A DNA stretch of 5,880 nucleotides, from NCBI GenBank assembly GCA_902806295.1, contig CADCWB010000243.1:1-5880 (forward strand), written 5' to 3'. The first letter of the stretch is position 1. Every line of letters starts with the position of its first letter. The stretch is from an uncultured Sphingomonas sp. GTDB lineage: Bacteria > Pseudomonadota > Alphaproteobacteria > Sphingomonadales > Sphingomonadaceae. The position numbers were made by a program, and so were the translations under genes. Shown one piece after another: positions 5,250-5,880 of this stretch. The notes under the pieces were generated by a model. The model worked only from the letters and a program-made list of their open reading frames with translations, searched no databases and had not been told where the DNA came from.

Positions 5250-5278
5250 ATTCTCTCAATTAAGAGATCGCGCGCTTC

Positions 5279-5880
5279 TTACTGACCGCGCTCGCCACGC
5301 TCGACGGGCTGAGGCGGCGCAGGCGGCGGCGGGCACACCGTTGTCGCCAATATGACCGAGCCGTCCGGGCAGGTCTGGGTTGCCGCAACTGGCTCGGTGA
5401 CCGGTGGCGCTGGGGGCGGCGGCGGCGGCATTTGCGCAGCCGGAACGCTGAAGTTGAATATCAGGCTGGCAAGCAGGCTATGCGTCCGCAGCTTGCCTCG
5501 CGCATCGATGTCGACAATGCCGAGATCACCGCCATCGAAGCTGTCCGAAAACTTCAGTTTTTGCGAATTGAAGAAGCGGTACTTGAGGCCGAGATCGACG
5601 GTGCTGCTGATTGGCAGGCGGAGTCCCGCGAGTGCTTGCCATGCCAGCGCGGTGCCGCTCTCCCCTTGGAATTTGCCACGTGCGGCCCCGATGCCGCCAC
5701 CCACATACCCGCCAAGCCCTTCATTGCCGCCGAAGTCGAGAAGGGCGTTGCCCATAAGGGACCAGACGGTTGCTCGCCCCTCAGCATCGAGAGCATCGTC
5801 CAAATCGTCATTGTCAATGAGGTCATTGGCAAAATCAATGTCCCTCGCCCCAAGGCGCTTGTACCCCAGTTCCGCCTCAA
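5279..5880 (-). CDS. Outer-membrane beta-barrel protein with Pro-rich C-terminal tail (partial, C-terminal part)
   Basis: The minus-strand frame is open from the right edge to TAA at 5279-5281, giving 199 residues without the N-terminus. It starts with EAELGYKRLG, a barrel strand that continues an upstream part outside the window. Further strands follow: NALLDFGG, GYVGGGIGAARG, WQALAGLRLPIS, VDLGLKYRFFNS and RTHSLLASLIFNFSVP. The pattern matches small 8-strand OmpA N-terminal/Opa-like barrels (OMP_b-brl type). After the barrel comes a Pro-rich linker with six consecutive prolines, a TCPDGSVILATTVCPPPP segment with two cysteines, and the end VERGERGQ. The peptidoglycan-binding OmpA C-terminal domain that often follows such linkers is absent here and in the downstream DNA. 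The gene converges on the TetR gene. Barrel call good; role (structural protein or adhesin-like) unknown. Confidence 0.85.
   Translation of the reverse strand, partial: EAELGYKRLGARDIDFANDLIDNDDLDDALDAEGRATVWSLMGNALLDFGGNEGLGGYVGGGIGAARGKFQGESGTALAWQALAGLRLPISSTVDLGLKYRFFNSQKLKFSDSFDGGDLGIVDIDARGKLRTHSLLASLIFNFSVPAAQMPPPPPPAPPVTEPVAATQTCPDGSVILATTVCPPPPAPPQPVERGERGQ

Larger units (their letters stand above)
4894..5278. other. 385-bp noncoding, repeat-containing intergenic region
   Basis: No convincing gene is found between the convergent TetR and outer-membrane protein genes. The stretch is less GC-rich than its neighbours and holds the palindrome at 4946-4964, the arms at 5141-5155 and 5235-5249, and the hairpin at 5170-5197. 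Short open frames such as the one beginning GTG CTG AAC near 5007 (13 codons) look incidental. The composition and stacked repeats suggest decayed or dispersed-repeat DNA, which I cannot confirm without a search. No tRNA-like cloverleaf was seen. Confidence 0.5.

Noticed and set aside
5252..5267. TCTCT/AGAGA inverted repeat as terminator of the barrel gene
   Set aside because: The stem is only five base pairs of mixed strength and no T-run follows on the minus strand, so it is too weak to call.

Overview
The window looks like a chromosomal segment from a high-GC alphaproteobacterium, most likely a sphingomonad (Sphingomonadales). The reasons are a TonB-dependent receptor with the IVVTGTR-type TonB box common in that order, an L21 protein with a long Ala/Pro/Lys tail, and an outer-membrane barrel protein ending in a poly-Pro/TCPDGSVILAT tail that I associate with sphingomonads. 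This placement rests on recognition, not on a database search.

Layout from left to right. (1) Positions 1-1571, minus strand: N-terminal 523 codons of a TonB-dependent outer-membrane receptor, cut by the left edge. (2) 1572-1833: divergent control region with a 13-bp perfect inverted repeat (1680-1709), a smaller hairpin (1644-1666) and a probable rplU promoter near 1726-1753. (3) 1834-2682, plus strand: the rplU-rpmA ribosomal protein operon (L21, L27), closed by a hairpin and then a strong intrinsic terminator (2755-2788). (4) 2854-3405, plus strand: a GNAT acetyltransferase of the RimJ/RimL type with an ideal Shine-Dalgarno sequence. Its stop codon overlaps the stop codon of the next, convergent gene. 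(5) 3402-4277, minus strand: a PF10118-type predicted metal-dependent hydrolase with ferritin-like diiron motifs. (6) 4306-4893, plus strand: a TetR-family regulator diverging from it across only about 28 bp. (7) 4894-5278: noncoding DNA with several inverted repeats, possibly dispersed-repeat or mobile-element debris. (8) 5279-5880, minus strand: C-terminal 199 codons of an outer-membrane beta-barrel protein, cut by the right edge.

Functionally, the ribosomal operon is housekeeping. The hydrolase/TetR pair is probably a self-contained regulatory module, in which the TetR protein most likely controls both genes from the tiny shared promoter. The two outer-membrane proteins are envelope functions with no evident link to each other. 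I see no clearly new multi-gene system. The most interesting points are the compact, apparently leaderless divergent promoter of the hydrolase/TetR pair, the extended L21 tail, the isolated perfect palindrome upstream of rplU, and the layered repeats at 4946-5249.
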